The notes beneath the pieces were generated by a model. It ran no database searches, had not been told where the DNA came from, and worked only from the letters and a program-made list of their open reading frames with translations. A stretch of DNA of 64,000 bases from Rhizobium sp. WYCCWR10014 (GTDB taxonomy: Bacteria > Pseudomonadota > Alphaproteobacteria > Rhizobiales > Rhizobiaceae): positions 39,377 through 103,376 of the forward strand of contig NZ_LXFU01000053.1 in NCBI RefSeq assembly GCF_001657485.1, written 5' to 3'. This document shows, in pieces, positions 32,271 through 41,687 of the stretch. Numbering within the stretch: the first letter of the stretch is position 1; each line of letters begins with the position of its first letter. A program made the translations under genes and the position numbers.

Positions 32271-33656
32271 ATGACTTATTTGACGGTGGTTTTATTGCGC
32301 TCGGGTCTTTCATATTCCATTGGTAGGGCCTTCAAAACCCTTCGCGGTCTCGGAAGGGACAGGGGCGGCAATGTCGCGATCGTTGTTGCCCTCACCCTGG
32401 TGCCGATGATAGTCGCAGTCGGCGCGAGCTTTGACTACATCCGTACTTACAATGTCCGCCAGAGGATGCAGAGCGACCTCGACACGGCCCTGATCGCCGC
32501 AGTCAAAGAGATCGATACCGACGACGCCGACGCCCTCAAGGAAAAGGTTGCGGACTGGTTCCACGCGCAGGTGGAAAACAGCTATACGCTTGGCGACATC
32601 GACATCGATACGTCAAACCATAAGATCACCGCGACGGCCAGCGGCACGGTTCCGACGACGCTGATGAAGATCGCCAACATCGACACCGTTGACGTCAGCG
32701 TGGCAAGCGCCGTCAAGGGGCCGGCCACCTCCTATCTCAATGTCTATATCGTCATCGACACATCGCCGTCGATGCTTCTGGCGGCAACAACGGCCGGCCA
32801 GTCGACCATGTATTCGGGCATCGGCTGCCAGTTCGCCTGCCACACTGGCGATGCACACACTGTCGGCAAGACGAAATACGCCAACAATTACGAATACAGC
32901 ACGGCCAAGAACATAAAGCTGCGTGCCGATGTTGCCGGCGACGCCGTCAAGGACGTGCTTGCCTTGATCGACACGTCCGACAGCAATCATCAACGCATCA
33001 AGGTCGGATTATACAGCCTCGGCGATACCCTCACGGAAGTTCTGGCGCCGACGCTCAGCACGGACACGGCGCGCAATCGCCTCGCGGGCGCAAGTTACGG
33101 CCTCACCAGCGCGACCTCCAAGGCAGCCACCTATTTTGACGTGTCGCTTGCGACGCTCAAGCAGAAGGTCGGCACCGGAGGGGACGGAACGTCGTCGGGC
33201 TCGCCGCTCAAGCTGGTTCTGCTGCTGACCGACGGCGTCCAGTCGCAGCGCGAATGGGTGACCGACAAGGTCACATGGAAGGACGGAAAGGCCACGTATG
33301 GCGCATACTGGAACAAAGTGGCGCCGCTTAATCCGGATTGGTGCGCCTACGTCAAAAACCAGTCCGCCACCATGGCGGTGCTTTACACCGAATATCTGCC
33401 GATCACCTCGGACTGGGGTTACAACGCCACTGTGGGCTCGACCATGGCAAGCGCCAACTGGAAGAGCACCTACGGCGGCACCATGCAAAGCGGCGTGTCG
33501 ACCAGCATCACCAGACGGGATTACATTCCCTATGCGCTTTCCGACTGCGCATCCTCCAAGAGCCTGTTCCTATCAGCGTCGTCGTCGGCCGAGATTACGG
33601 CGGGCCTGTCGGCGCTTTTCACCCAATATCTCGCATCCGTCCGGCTGACCCAATGA
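32271..33656 (+). CDS. TadG-like protein with von Willebrand A-like domain
   Basis: A 461-residue envelope protein. An N-terminal charged lead and a hydrophobic segment (GGNVAIVVALTLVPMIVAVG), typical of TadE/TadG-type proteins, precede a region with an incomplete MIDAS-like motif in a vWA-type fold (NVYIVIDTSPSM, then LKLVLLLTDGVQSQ). Cys residues in GIGCQFACHTG could form a disulfide outside the cytoplasm. It starts an apparent three-gene unit. The family assists Tad/Flp pilus assembly at the surface, but no secretin, ATPase or Flp pilin gene is nearby. Confidence 0.8.
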   Translation: MTYLTVVLLRSGLSYSIGRAFKTLRGLGRDRGGNVAIVVALTLVPMIVAVGASFDYIRTYNVRQRMQSDLDTALIAAVKEIDTDDADALKEKVADWFHAQVENSYTLGDIDIDTSNHKITATASGTVPTTLMKIANIDTVDVSVASAVKGPATSYLNVYIVIDTSPSMLLAATTAGQSTMYSGIGCQFACHTGDAHTVGKTKYANNYEYSTAKNIKLRADVAGDAVKDVLALIDTSDSNHQRIKVGLYSLGDTLTEVLAPTLSTDTARNRLAGASYGLTSATSKAATYFDVSLATLKQKVGTGGDGTSSGSPLKLVLLLTDGVQSQREWVTDKVTWKDGKATYGAYWNKVAPLNPDWCAYVKNQSATMAVLYTEYLPITSDWGYNATVGSTMASANWKSTYGGTMQSGVSTSITRRDYIPYALSDCASSKSLFLSASSSAEITAGLSALFTQYLASVRLTQ

Positions 33657-34183
33657 GGCGAGGGAAACACTTCGCATCGTTGCGCCGCCTGCTTGGCGAT
33701 CGCAAAGGGGTCGCTGCGATCGAATTTGCGATCCTGGCTCTGCCACTCTTCATCATGATATTCGGCATTATCGAAGTGTCGCTGATGTTCTTCGTCAATT
33801 CGGCGCTGGACGCTTCGGTGCACAAGATCTCCCGGATGATCCGCACCGGCGAGGTTGCGTCCTCCAACATCACGCTGGCCGATTTCAAGGCCAGAATCTG
33901 CAACGACATGCTTCTCTCGTTCAGTTGCTCCAGCGATCTGCTGGTCAAGGTGATCGTGCTTTCCGACCTCTCGTCCGCCGCCAGCACCGACCCCATCGAC
34001 GACAGCGGCAATCTCACTGTGACCGAGACCTATGATATCGGCAAGGGCAGCGACTACATCCTAGTTCAGACGTTCCTGCCATGGACGGCCGTCGTCAATT
34101 TCTTCAGCCTGTCGAGCGCCAAGCTTTCCGACGGCCGCTACCTGCTCGGATCTTCCGTTCTGTTCCGCAACGAGCCTTTCTGA
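33653..34183 (+). CDS. TadE-like pilus assembly protein
   Basis: A 176-residue protein whose ATG overlaps the preceding stop (ATGA). The N-terminal sequence KGVAAIEFAILALPLFIMIF, followed by GIIEVSLMFF, is the type IV pilin-like signal and helix of TadE proteins, with the conserved Glu after the cleavage region. The rest is a periplasmic domain. It is probably a minor pseudopilin processed by a TadV-type peptidase encoded elsewhere. Confidence 0.83.
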   Translation: MRRGKHFASLRRLLGDRKGVAAIEFAILALPLFIMIFGIIEVSLMFFVNSALDASVHKISRMIRTGEVASSNITLADFKARICNDMLLSFSCSSDLLVKVIVLSDLSSAASTDPIDDSGNLTVTETYDIGKGSDYILVQTFLPWTAVVNFFSLSSAKLSDGRYLLGSSVLFRNEPF

Positions 34184-34184
34184 C

Positions 34185-34769
34185 ATGATCATAAAACGGA
34201 GCCTGTCCTTCTTCCGCTTCGCCCGATCCCGCGCCCGCCATCTCATGCGCGACCGGTCGGCGGCTTCGGGTGTGGAATTCGCGCTGGTGTTGCCGATCCT
34301 GGTGATGCTCCTGTTCGGCACCGTCGATCTCGGCCATGCACTCACAGTCAGCCGAAAGATAGATGAGATCGCCTCTTCCACAGGCGACATGATTTCACAG
34401 CAGGGTTCCTGGACGAAATCCGACGTCGCCAAGCTTCTCTCCGGCGCCAGCTTCATCCTGCAGCCCTACGAGATGACGGGGCTCACGATCACCGTCGCCG
34501 TGGACGATATCGCCAAGAGCGGCAGTGCGACGGTCAACTGGTCTGCAGCACTCAACACCTCCGCTCTTACCTCCGGCTCGGCGAGCACAATCGAGGTCCC
34601 TTCGGAGATCCAGGATGACGGCGTGCAGGTGGTGCTGACCCGGGTGCAGTACACATTGACGACACCGGTCTCGGCGTTCTTTTCAAACTTCACCGGGCAG
34701 AATGGCTACAGCTTCGATCGCCATTACTTCAATCGCCCGAGGGTCGGCGACAAGATCACCTACAACTGA
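34185..34769 (+). CDS. TadE/TadF-like pilus assembly protein
   Basis: A 194-residue protein with the same pseudopilin head (SAASGVEFALVLPILVMLLF then GTVDLGHAL) and a longer periplasmic part. It starts two bases after the preceding gene and completes a TadG-TadE-TadE unit. The C-terminal half is rich in Ser, Thr and Asn. Confidence 0.83.
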   Translation: MIIKRSLSFFRFARSRARHLMRDRSAASGVEFALVLPILVMLLFGTVDLGHALTVSRKIDEIASSTGDMISQQGSWTKSDVAKLLSGASFILQPYEMTGLTITVAVDDIAKSGSATVNWSAALNTSALTSGSASTIEVPSEIQDDGVQVVLTRVQYTLTTPVSAFFSNFTGQNGYSFDRHYFNRPRVGDKITYN

Positions 34770-34882
34770 GCTGCGGGGCCCGTCGCAATCGGCGGGAGGT
34801 CCGCCGGATTGTCCACCAATAAGTCATGACAATGGTGATTGTGGACGATATGGAAGCCCCTTCACCAAGGGAGCACGAAATC

Positions 34883-35400
34883 ATGGCAAAACGAGTTTTC
34901 GGCGGCATACGGCGGTCGCCTGTTATCGTGCCGATCGCGCTGGTGATGACTTTGTATTTGAATGGCACTGGCGGGGCAGCACCGACCGATCTTCAATGGT
35001 CCCAGGATCCGGGCAGTCATTGCAAATTCGTCGCGCCGGCATCCCTGACAAGCGGCCCCACCTTCTGGATCGGAGCCTGTGTCGACGGCAAGGCGTCCGG
35101 AGAAGGGATGCTGCGTCGCCGGGATGGCGACCGGCCCGGGCCTGCCTTCTTCGGCCGGATGAACGATGGTGTCCCCCAGATCGGCGTCATCGATCTGGGG
35201 GACGGATACAGAGCCGGCAGTTTCAGCGATGGCGACATCGGCGGTGGAGCCGAGCCTGACCCCGGAACCGGATAGACGCCTTTCGTATCGCAGCTGAGGC
35301 CGCGCGGTCGGTCAGCGCCAAATATGCTGGCGAGAACAACGCGGGATCTGCCCACCTTTACGAAGAGCTTGCCAAGACACTGGAACTGCAGACGGATTGA
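34883..35400 (+). pseudogene. Exported hypothetical protein gene with a frameshift
   Basis: From the ATG at 34883 (AGGGAG upstream) the translation has a signal-peptide-like lead (VIVPIALVMTLYLNGTGGAA) and a small domain with GKASGEGMLRRRDGDRPGP, weakly like a MORN-type repeat, ending at a TAG at 35273. In the next frame a coherent helical tail (DAFRIAAEAARSVSAKYAGE, then AHLYEELAKTLELQTD) runs to a stop at 35400, three bases before the following start. Loss of one C in the CCCC tract at about 35261-35264 would explain the break. The intact product would be about 172 residues. It could be a real mutation or a base-calling error. Confidence 0.55.
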
Positions 35401-35402
35401 GC

Positions 35403-36524
35403 ATGAGCGAGAAGCTGCAACGGCGATCCTTTCTGGCAGGGCTATGGGCAGCCCTGTCGGCAATGTTTGGAGGCAGCATGCCTGCGGCGGCGGAGAACCA
35501 ATCTCCGCAGAGCGCCGAAGGCCGCGAAGGCAGAGCTGGCATCCATCCTTGGCTCGGTGTCGGAGAGCGGGTGACCGCTGACGTCGTGTTGGATGGCAAG
35601 CTGGTGGCCCAGCTGAACGACACGGCGACGCTTCCCGGCTTGAAAAAACTGCCCGCACTGGTGTTCAACTTGCCGCCGGGACTGAAGCGGCTGCAACTGC
35701 GCGGCTCGCTGAGGGATGCCGAGGGCCGGGCCGGATCGTTCTCGAAGACATGGACCGTGCGCGACATGGCCCCGATTTCGGCGACGCTCTATGACGGCTC
35801 GCGGCCATTGATCGAACGGGTGCGGGCTTTTGCCGAGAAAACCGAACTGGCGGAAGCGGCCGCTCCCCGGCTGCCTGCCGGCACGACGGCGCAAGCGGCT
35901 TTCCGGCAGCTGGAACGACGCCTGCATGTTCAACTGCCCGCGCCGCTGCGCCAACTGCTGGGCGAAGCGGACATACAGATCGGCGACTCCTATTTCCTGG
36001 CGCCACAGGATCTCGGGACGGTGAGCGAATTCCTGCTCAATGGTTGGGGTTATACGCGCATCGGCGGCCCGACCGCATTGGACGCGTTGCTGCCGGAGAC
36101 CGTACTGGCTCGCTACGACCGCAGCGTGGCTGTGTTCATCGAGGTAGGCGACGGCCTTGGCGCCCTCGCCTGGGACCCGGCAGGCGTCAGCCTGCACGAG
36201 CAAACCAATAGCTGGGGCGACAAGGGCAACCCCGGCGCCCGGCCTGCCACACCCAATGAGGGCGTGTGGTACTGGCTGCATCAGGAGCACATAGACGAGC
36301 CCGAGCTGCTGCTCGACGACGACTATCAACCGAAGAGCGCGGAAGCGGCGCTCACCAACGTGTTCCAGCGCTTCGCGCTGTCCCAGGCCGCTTATCCCGA
36401 GACCGATGACGAGCTGGTCATCGACAGCGCCCATCCGCGCAATCTGCTGCAGCTCAGTTTCGACGGGCCCAAAAAACCGCGGCTCTGGTTCCGCAGCTAC
36501 GATTATCACTACAGCCTCTATTGA
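35403..36524 (+). CDS. Exported protein with SMI1/KNR4-like region
   Basis: A 373-residue protein with a twin-arginine-like lead (LQRRSFLAGLWAALSAMFGG, cleavage after PAAA). Residues about 165-300 resemble the SMI1/KNR4 fold: FRQLERRLHVQLPAPLRQLL, GDSYFLAPQDL, then VAVFIEVGDGLGALAWDPAG. SMI1-type proteins are often immunity proteins of contact-dependent toxin systems, but those are usually cytoplasmic and no toxin gene is seen here, so function is open. It follows the frameshifted gene by two bases and is convergent with the next gene. Confidence 0.65.
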   Translation: MSEKLQRRSFLAGLWAALSAMFGGSMPAAAENQSPQSAEGREGRAGIHPWLGVGERVTADVVLDGKLVAQLNDTATLPGLKKLPALVFNLPPGLKRLQLRGSLRDAEGRAGSFSKTWTVRDMAPISATLYDGSRPLIERVRAFAEKTELAEAAAPRLPAGTTAQAAFRQLERRLHVQLPAPLRQLLGEADIQIGDSYFLAPQDLGTVSEFLLNGWGYTRIGGPTALDALLPETVLARYDRSVAVFIEVGDGLGALAWDPAGVSLHEQTNSWGDKGNPGARPATPNEGVWYWLHQEHIDEPELLLDDDYQPKSAEAALTNVFQRFALSQAAYPETDDELVIDSAHPRNLLQLSFDGPKKPRLWFRSYDYHYSLY

Positions 36525-36534
36525 GCGGAGCGGC

Positions 36535-37386
36535 TCACTCGGCAAGCCTGACGATGCCGTATGGATTGAACTTGAACTCGTCGATTTCGTAGGTGGAATC
36601 GAAGGAGAGGCTTGCGTGGCGTTCCTTCAGCGTCAGGTCGAGACCCCGCCCGGCGATCTCCTCGGCAACCGCATCAATGATGGCGACGACCTGTCTTTCG
36701 TTGCCGGCCGTCTCAGGCACATAGACCTCCGGCAATCCGACGAGATGGAAGCCGACGCTTTCCAGATATCCGCGCGCCGACAGCGGCCGCTTCGCGAAGG
36801 CCAGGCGGCCGATCCGCTGCTGGGCAAGAGAGTCCGCGGCTTTCACAGCGGCGGCGCCTTGCCGGATCAGCTCTCTCCATCGGTCCAGCCCATGGGCTAT
36901 ACCGGCGGATTCGCCCTTGACGGCGACGGCGCCTGCGCCGATCAACCGTTCGACAAGAAGGAGAGCCGCCATCGAAACCGTCACGGTCTCCCCCTGCTCC
37001 ATGCTCGGGCCGAGGACATAGAGGACGGATTGATGATGGGCGACGGCGTCCTCGTCTTCAGGACCCCACGCATCGGGTTCGACCCGGTCCCAGCACACGG
37101 CGAAGGACTGGCTCATGCGATCGTCGGGCTCGGCCTGCGAGTAGTTGTCGTCGATGCTGAACCCGCCGGCAAAGTCGGCGATCGCCTGCGATGCCGCCTC
37201 GGACAGGTGGCTGAGATCACGATCCTTTCCGAGAAAGCAGAGGACATGCCGGGGCGTTACCGATGAGGCCTCGGCTCGCGCCTTGGTTTCCTCCCCGGTT
37301 TCAGGACCGGATTGCTTGGCCGACGACGACGTCCAGCCGATCATCGCCCATATGGACCCAAGGAGCGTGCGACGCATGAGATTCAT
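36535..37386 (-). CDS. Exported hypothetical protein
   Basis: A 283-residue protein with a short N-terminal hydrophobic lead (MRRTLLGSIWAMIGWTSSSA) typical of a signal peptide, GGAAGG just upstream of the start at 37386, and a mixed alpha/beta body. The block SIDDNYSQAEPDDRMSQSFA followed later by GAGAVAVKGESAGIAHGLDRW recalls DUF4261-type domains, which often accompany SMI1-like proteins, but the match is not certain. It is convergent with the SMI1-like gene, with an 10-bp gap between stops. Confidence 0.6.
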   Translation of the reverse strand: MNLMRRTLLGSIWAMIGWTSSSAKQSGPETGEETKARAEASSVTPRHVLCFLGKDRDLSHLSEAASQAIADFAGGFSIDDNYSQAEPDDRMSQSFAVCWDRVEPDAWGPEDEDAVAHHQSVLYVLGPSMEQGETVTVSMAALLLVERLIGAGAVAVKGESAGIAHGLDRWRELIRQGAAAVKAADSLAQQRIGRLAFAKRPLSARGYLESVGFHLVGLPEVYVPETAGNERQVVAIIDAVAEEIAGRGLDLTLKERHASLSFDSTYEIDEFKFNPYGIVRLAE

Positions 37387-37688
37387 GAAACCTTCCGTTC
37401 GGTCGAATGTTCACAGGCCACGACCTTGTAAGCGTATGAATTCCGAAACGAAAGCAGGATCATGAATGGAGATTGCGCCGTCATCGCCGTCACCGGGCGA
37501 TACAGGGAAAGCGCAGCGGGCGAAGAGTACGGTTCCACTCGTCGGCCCCGGCTGTTTCTGTTATTTTCATCTCGGCGCATATTGGCTAGGGAGTCACGTC
37601 GGCAGCATGTCGGCAAATCAAGCGAAAATGCGCGAGAACTACACGACCGATGTCGCGCTAGGGCCGCTGCAAGCTGCGGAGTAATCGA
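37387..37688. other. 302-bp gap with no supported gene
   Basis: Two short plus-strand frames (37462-37692 and 37466-37684) overlap each other and have no family resemblance. The stretch separates two divergent genes and presumably carries their promoters. Confidence 0.5.
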
Positions 37689-38471
37689 GTGACAATAGAC
37701 AGCATTGGGTTCGTCGGAACCGGCGCGATCACCGAAGCGATGGTTCGCGGGCTTCTCACTGAGCCGGCCTATGCCTCCGAGATTCACGTGTCTCCACGAA
37801 GCGCTCACATCGCCGCGACGCTGGCCGACGAATTCGCCGCCGTCAGAGTTGCCAAGGACAATCAGGACGTCGTCGAGCGCTGCGACATGGTGTTCCTGGC
37901 GATACGGCCGCAGGTCGCCGAGGAGGTCGTGCGCGCGCTATCGTTCAGGGATGGCCAAATGGTCGTCAGCCTCGTTGCGGCGACGGAGCGCCAGGCCCTC
38001 TCCGAATGGATCGCCGCCGACGTGCATCTGGTGCAGGCTATACCCCTGCCCTTCGTCGCCGGCCGGCAAGGCGTCACTGCCATCTATCCGCCCGATACCG
38101 CCGTCGCAGCGCTTTTCGATGCGCTCGGAACGGCTGTCCAATGCCAGTCGAGGAAGGAATATGATCTTCTCGCGGCAGCGAGCGCAATGATGTCGACCTA
38201 TTTCGGCATCATGGAGCAGGTTGCCCTCTGGCTGGAAAGAAGCGGCCTCGAAAAGGCGAAGGGACAGGCCTACATTGCCCCGCTGTTTGCAAGCCTCGCG
38301 CAGAAAGCGAACAGCCCCGGCAACGAACCGTTCAGCGCGCTGAGCCGCGAATTCGCGACCAAGGGCGGACTGAACGAGCAGGTTTTCTCAGACTTCGAGA
38401 AGAAGGGCGGCGTTGTCGCGCTGACCGCTGCACTCGACGGGGTGCTTGCCCGGATCGAGGGCAAGAACTAG
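37689..38471 (+). CDS. Pyrroline-5-carboxylate reductase-like oxidoreductase
   Basis: A 260-residue NAD(P)-dependent enzyme of the ProC family, starting at GTG with GGAG 8 bp upstream. It has an N-terminal Rossmann motif (IGFVGTGAITEAMVRGLL), a conserved core (ERCDMVFLAIRPQVAEEVV) and a C-terminal helical dimerisation domain (REFATKGGLNEQVFSDFEKK, where ProC has the TSPGGT-type loop). The substitution of that loop suggests a divergent substrate, perhaps another cyclic imino acid. It lies beside an aminotransferase and D-amino acid enzymes. Confidence 0.78.
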   Translation: MTIDSIGFVGTGAITEAMVRGLLTEPAYASEIHVSPRSAHIAATLADEFAAVRVAKDNQDVVERCDMVFLAIRPQVAEEVVRALSFRDGQMVVSLVAATERQALSEWIAADVHLVQAIPLPFVAGRQGVTAIYPPDTAVAALFDALGTAVQCQSRKEYDLLAAASAMMSTYFGIMEQVALWLERSGLEKAKGQAYIAPLFASLAQKANSPGNEPFSALSREFATKGGLNEQVFSDFEKKGGVVALTAALDGVLARIEGKN

Positions 38472-39016
38472 AAAGTCGGCGGCGTGCAGGCGCTGATGAC
38501 CTCGCAGGGCACCGGTCCGACGCAGCGGAAGCGGTGCGGGCGCCTGCTTTCGAAATAGTAGGCGTCACCCGGCCCGAGGATCCGCCGCTCGTCATCGACT
38601 GTCACCTCGAGCCGTCCCGAGAGCACGATCCCGCCCTCCTCCCCCTCGTGAACAAGGGGAACCTTTCCAGTGTCGGAGCCCGGCTGGTAACATTCCTTGA
38701 GGATTTGCAGGCTGCGGCCGAACAGGTTTTCCCCAACCTGCCTGTAGGAGATGGCGCCCTTGCCGATCTCCACCAGCTCCTCGGCCGCATAGAAGGCCTT
38801 CCTTGGACGCTCGGGCTCGAAGGCGAAGAACTCCGCCAGACCGATGGGGATGCCGTCCAGGATTCGCTTCAAGGCCCCGACCGACGGGTTGGAGGCGTTC
38901 GATTCGATGAGCGAGATCGTCGAATTGGGCACGCCGGTGCGCTTTGCGAGCTCACGCTGGGAAAGCTTATGGGCGATACGGAGATGGCGAAGACGGTTGC
39001 CGATGTCGACGGACAT
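38468..39016 (-). CDS. XRE-family regulator with C-terminal cupin domain
   Basis: A 182-residue PuuR-like repressor: helix-turn-helix at residues 8-62 (LSQRELAKRTGVPNSTISLI) and a cupin at about 105-180 (VPLVHEGEEGGIVLSGRLEV, GPGDAYYFESRRPHRF). It is divergent from the aminotransferase gene and overlaps the convergent ProC-like stop by 4 bp. It probably controls the aminotransferase in response to an amino acid or polyamine. Confidence 0.85.
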   Translation of the reverse strand: MSVDIGNRLRHLRIAHKLSQRELAKRTGVPNSTISLIESNASNPSVGALKRILDGIPIGLAEFFAFEPERPRKAFYAAEELVEIGKGAISYRQVGENLFGRSLQILKECYQPGSDTGKVPLVHEGEEGGIVLSGRLEVTVDDERRILGPGDAYYFESRRPHRFRCVGPVPCEVISACTPPTF

Positions 39017-39159
39017 GATGCGGTTCGTTTGTGTTGTTCAGAATATCCAAAATCATACTTCTCTATCCATTGAATTTCAACAGCTTGCACCGACAAAGAA
39101 AAGGACTTGTTTGAAAGGGAGAAGTTGCCATTCTCGGCGCCACCCCAAAGGAGGCCAGG

Positions 39160-40494
39160 ATGGACCAGCTCAGCAAAACGAACGCGCCCGTACTTGAAAA
39201 TTTCTGGATGCCGTTCACCGCGAACCGGCAATTCAAGGCCACACCCCGGCTTCTCGCGGCAGCCGAGGGCATGTATTACACCGACATCGATGGAAATCAG
39301 GTGCTCGACGGCACGGCCGGGCTCTGGTGCTGCAACGCCGGCCACGGCCGCAAGAAGATTGCCTATGCCGTCGAGCGACAGCTCGCAACCCTGGACTATG
39401 CGCCGACCTTCCAGATGGGGCATCCGATTGCCTTCGACTTCGCCTCGAAATTGGCTGCCACCGCGCCTGGGGGGCCGCAAGCCAAGCTCGACAGGATCTT
39501 CTTCACCGGCTCGGGCTCGGAATCGGTCGATACGGCGCTCAAGATCGCCATTGCTTACCAGCGGGCGATCGGCCAGGGCACCCGCACGCGGATCATCGGG
39601 CGCGAGAAGGGATATCATGGCGTCGGGTTCGGCGGGATTTCCGTCGGCGGTCTCGTCAACAACCGGCGGGTCTTCCCGCAAATACCGGCCGACCACATGC
39701 GCCACACGCTCGACGTCGAGCGCAATGCGTTTTCAAAGGGCCTGCCCCCGCACGGCGTCGAACTGGCGGACGATCTCGAGCGCCTGGTGCAGCTGCACGG
39801 CGCCGAAACCATCGCAGCCGTCATCGTCGAGCCGATGTCGGGATCGGCCGGCGTCGTCCTGCCGCCGAAGGGCTATCTGGAGAAGCTGCGCGCGACCGCC
39901 GACAAGCACGGCATCCTGCTGATCTTCGACGAGGTCATCACCGGCTTCGGGCGTCTCGGCACTCCTTTTGCGACCGACTATTTCGGCGTCGTACCCGACC
40001 TCATCACCACGGCAAAGGGCATCACCAACGGCACGATCCCGATGGGCGCGGTCTTTGCGAGCCGCAAGATCTACGACGGCCTGATGGTCGGACCTGATAA
40101 CGCGATCGAACTCTTCCACGGCTATACCTATTCCGGCCATCCGGTCGCCTGCGCCGCCGGGCTCGCTACCCTGGAGATCTACGAGGAGGAAGGCCTGCTG
40201 ACGCGCGCAGCCGATTTGGCCGAGTACTGGCAGGAGGCCCTTCATTCCTTGAAAGGAATGCCTCATGTCGTCGATATCCGCAATCTCGGACTGGTCGGCG
40301 CGGTCGAACTGGCTTCTCGTGACGGGGCGCCTGGAACCCGCGCCTACGACATCTTCGTCGACTGCTTCAACAAGGGACTGCTGATCCGGGTGACCGGCGA
40401 CATTATCGCCCTCTCCCCGCCGCTCATTATCGAGAAAACCCAGATCGACACGATTGCCTCGACGCTCGGTGATGCCTTGAAGCGCGCGGCATAG
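39160..40494 (+). CDS. Class III aminotransferase (omega-amino acid:pyruvate type)
   Basis: A 444-residue PLP enzyme. It has the family's FTGSGSESVDTALKIAI phosphate-binding block, GREKGYHGVGFGG, the Asp-containing ILLIFDEVITGFGRLG and the PLP Lys in ITTAKGITNGTIPMG. The sequence is of the beta-alanine/omega-amino acid:pyruvate transaminase group, which moves the amino group from omega-amino acids or polyamine derivatives to pyruvate, producing alanine. AAAGGAGG precedes the start. Alanine formed here could feed the neighbouring racemase and dehydrogenase. Confidence 0.88.
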   Translation: MDQLSKTNAPVLENFWMPFTANRQFKATPRLLAAAEGMYYTDIDGNQVLDGTAGLWCCNAGHGRKKIAYAVERQLATLDYAPTFQMGHPIAFDFASKLAATAPGGPQAKLDRIFFTGSGSESVDTALKIAIAYQRAIGQGTRTRIIGREKGYHGVGFGGISVGGLVNNRRVFPQIPADHMRHTLDVERNAFSKGLPPHGVELADDLERLVQLHGAETIAAVIVEPMSGSAGVVLPPKGYLEKLRATADKHGILLIFDEVITGFGRLGTPFATDYFGVVPDLITTAKGITNGTIPMGAVFASRKIYDGLMVGPDNAIELFHGYTYSGHPVACAAGLATLEIYEEEGLLTRAADLAEYWQEALHSLKGMPHVVDIRNLGLVGAVELASRDGAPGTRAYDIFVDCFNKGLLIRVTGDIIALSPPLIIEKTQIDTIASTLGDALKRAA

Positions 40495-40578
40495 ATCCGC
40501 ATCCCGCATGACGCTCCCGTCGGCGATCGGACGTCTGGTCCATCGTCGACGGAACCATCCGGCACGCCGAGATGGAGC

Positions 40579-41601
40579 TCAGCGCTTCAAGGTCTGCGAC
40601 GGCAATTGGCCGAAGCGCTTCCTGTATTCGGCAGCAAACCGCCCCAGATGCGTAAATCCCCATCTGAGCGCGACGTCGGCGATGGCTTGCTTCTCATCAG
40701 ACTCGAGCAAATCGCGATGGGCGGCGGCCATCCGAAGGTCATGCAGGTAAGACATCGGGGTCGTATCCCTGAACTGCCGGAAACCCTGCTGCAAAGTCCG
40801 AACGCTTACCTTGGCTGCCATCGCGATATCGTTGAGCGAAATCGGCTCGACGATGTGTTCCTGCATGAAGTCGATGGCCCATTTCACATGGCGTGGGGCT
40901 GGTGCCGGAGCAGGGAGCGCAAGCTCGTTCGAATAACGATGGGGGCAGGTCTCCAGAAGCAGATAGATCGCCGCGTCGCAGAGCGAACCGGCGGCCAGCG
41001 GCGAGCGCTGCAGCGGTCCGTTCCCGCTGAGGCCGCGATGGAGGCTCGAGACAAGTTGCTGGAATACAAGCCCGGGACCGGTCGTCAGATCGATGTGAGG
41101 ATGAAAATCGACGTCGCCGCTGATCGTTCTCTCGAACATATGCGTCAGGTGGCTGGTGATCTTCGCCTGATCGACGAACAGGCCGAAATGACGGCGGGGG
41201 CCAAACAGGCGAGCACCCGCGGCACGACCTGCCTCAAGGATCGTGCCACGAGCGGGAACGGAATAGATTTGCTCCCGCATGCCTTCGAAGGATGCGTTCC
41301 CTGCCATCGGCAGAAAAACGATCATCCTGTCGCTGGGCGCCTCCCGCCTGATCAGGATTGTGCCTTCGTAGGTACAGTCGGCTACTGTTACCTCTTCTCC
41401 CACGGAGACGAAATTGCAGTGGTATGCAATTGGCATATTGCCTTCGGCCGCAACCTTGATCGGCGAGGTTGGCGTCGACAATATTTCCGAGAGTTCATCC
41501 GGGTCCGTTCCGCTGTGCGCCGTTTCCCGAAACAACATGCTCTGCACTGCCAGCTGTCGGGCGAGGCTGCCGTCGTTATCTATATGAGAATTAACGGACA
41601 T
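40579..41601 (-). CDS. AraC-family transcriptional regulator
   Basis: A 340-residue regulator: AraC-binding-like/cupin N-terminal domain with an inserted aromatic-rich part, and a C-terminal double helix-turn-helix (ISLNDIAMAAKVSVRTLQQG and DVALRWGFTHLGRFAAEYRK, FGQLPSQTL). It resembles the AraC regulators with a type-specific 200-residue sensor. Start at 41601 with GAGGTC upstream. It is convergent with the aminotransferase gene and downstream of dadA. Confidence 0.85.
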   Translation of the reverse strand: MSVNSHIDNDGSLARQLAVQSMLFRETAHSGTDPDELSEILSTPTSPIKVAAEGNMPIAYHCNFVSVGEEVTVADCTYEGTILIRREAPSDRMIVFLPMAGNASFEGMREQIYSVPARGTILEAGRAAGARLFGPRRHFGLFVDQAKITSHLTHMFERTISGDVDFHPHIDLTTGPGLVFQQLVSSLHRGLSGNGPLQRSPLAAGSLCDAAIYLLLETCPHRYSNELALPAPAPAPRHVKWAIDFMQEHIVEPISLNDIAMAAKVSVRTLQQGFRQFRDTTPMSYLHDLRMAAAHRDLLESDEKQAIADVALRWGFTHLGRFAAEYRKRFGQLPSQTLKR

Positions 41602-41687
41602 TCGTGACCTCGAAAGGCGAGGCAAACAAGTGATAATGGATTTGCGCAATCATGTTCATCCCTCTTTTTGTGTTGCCCCGGGGCGGT

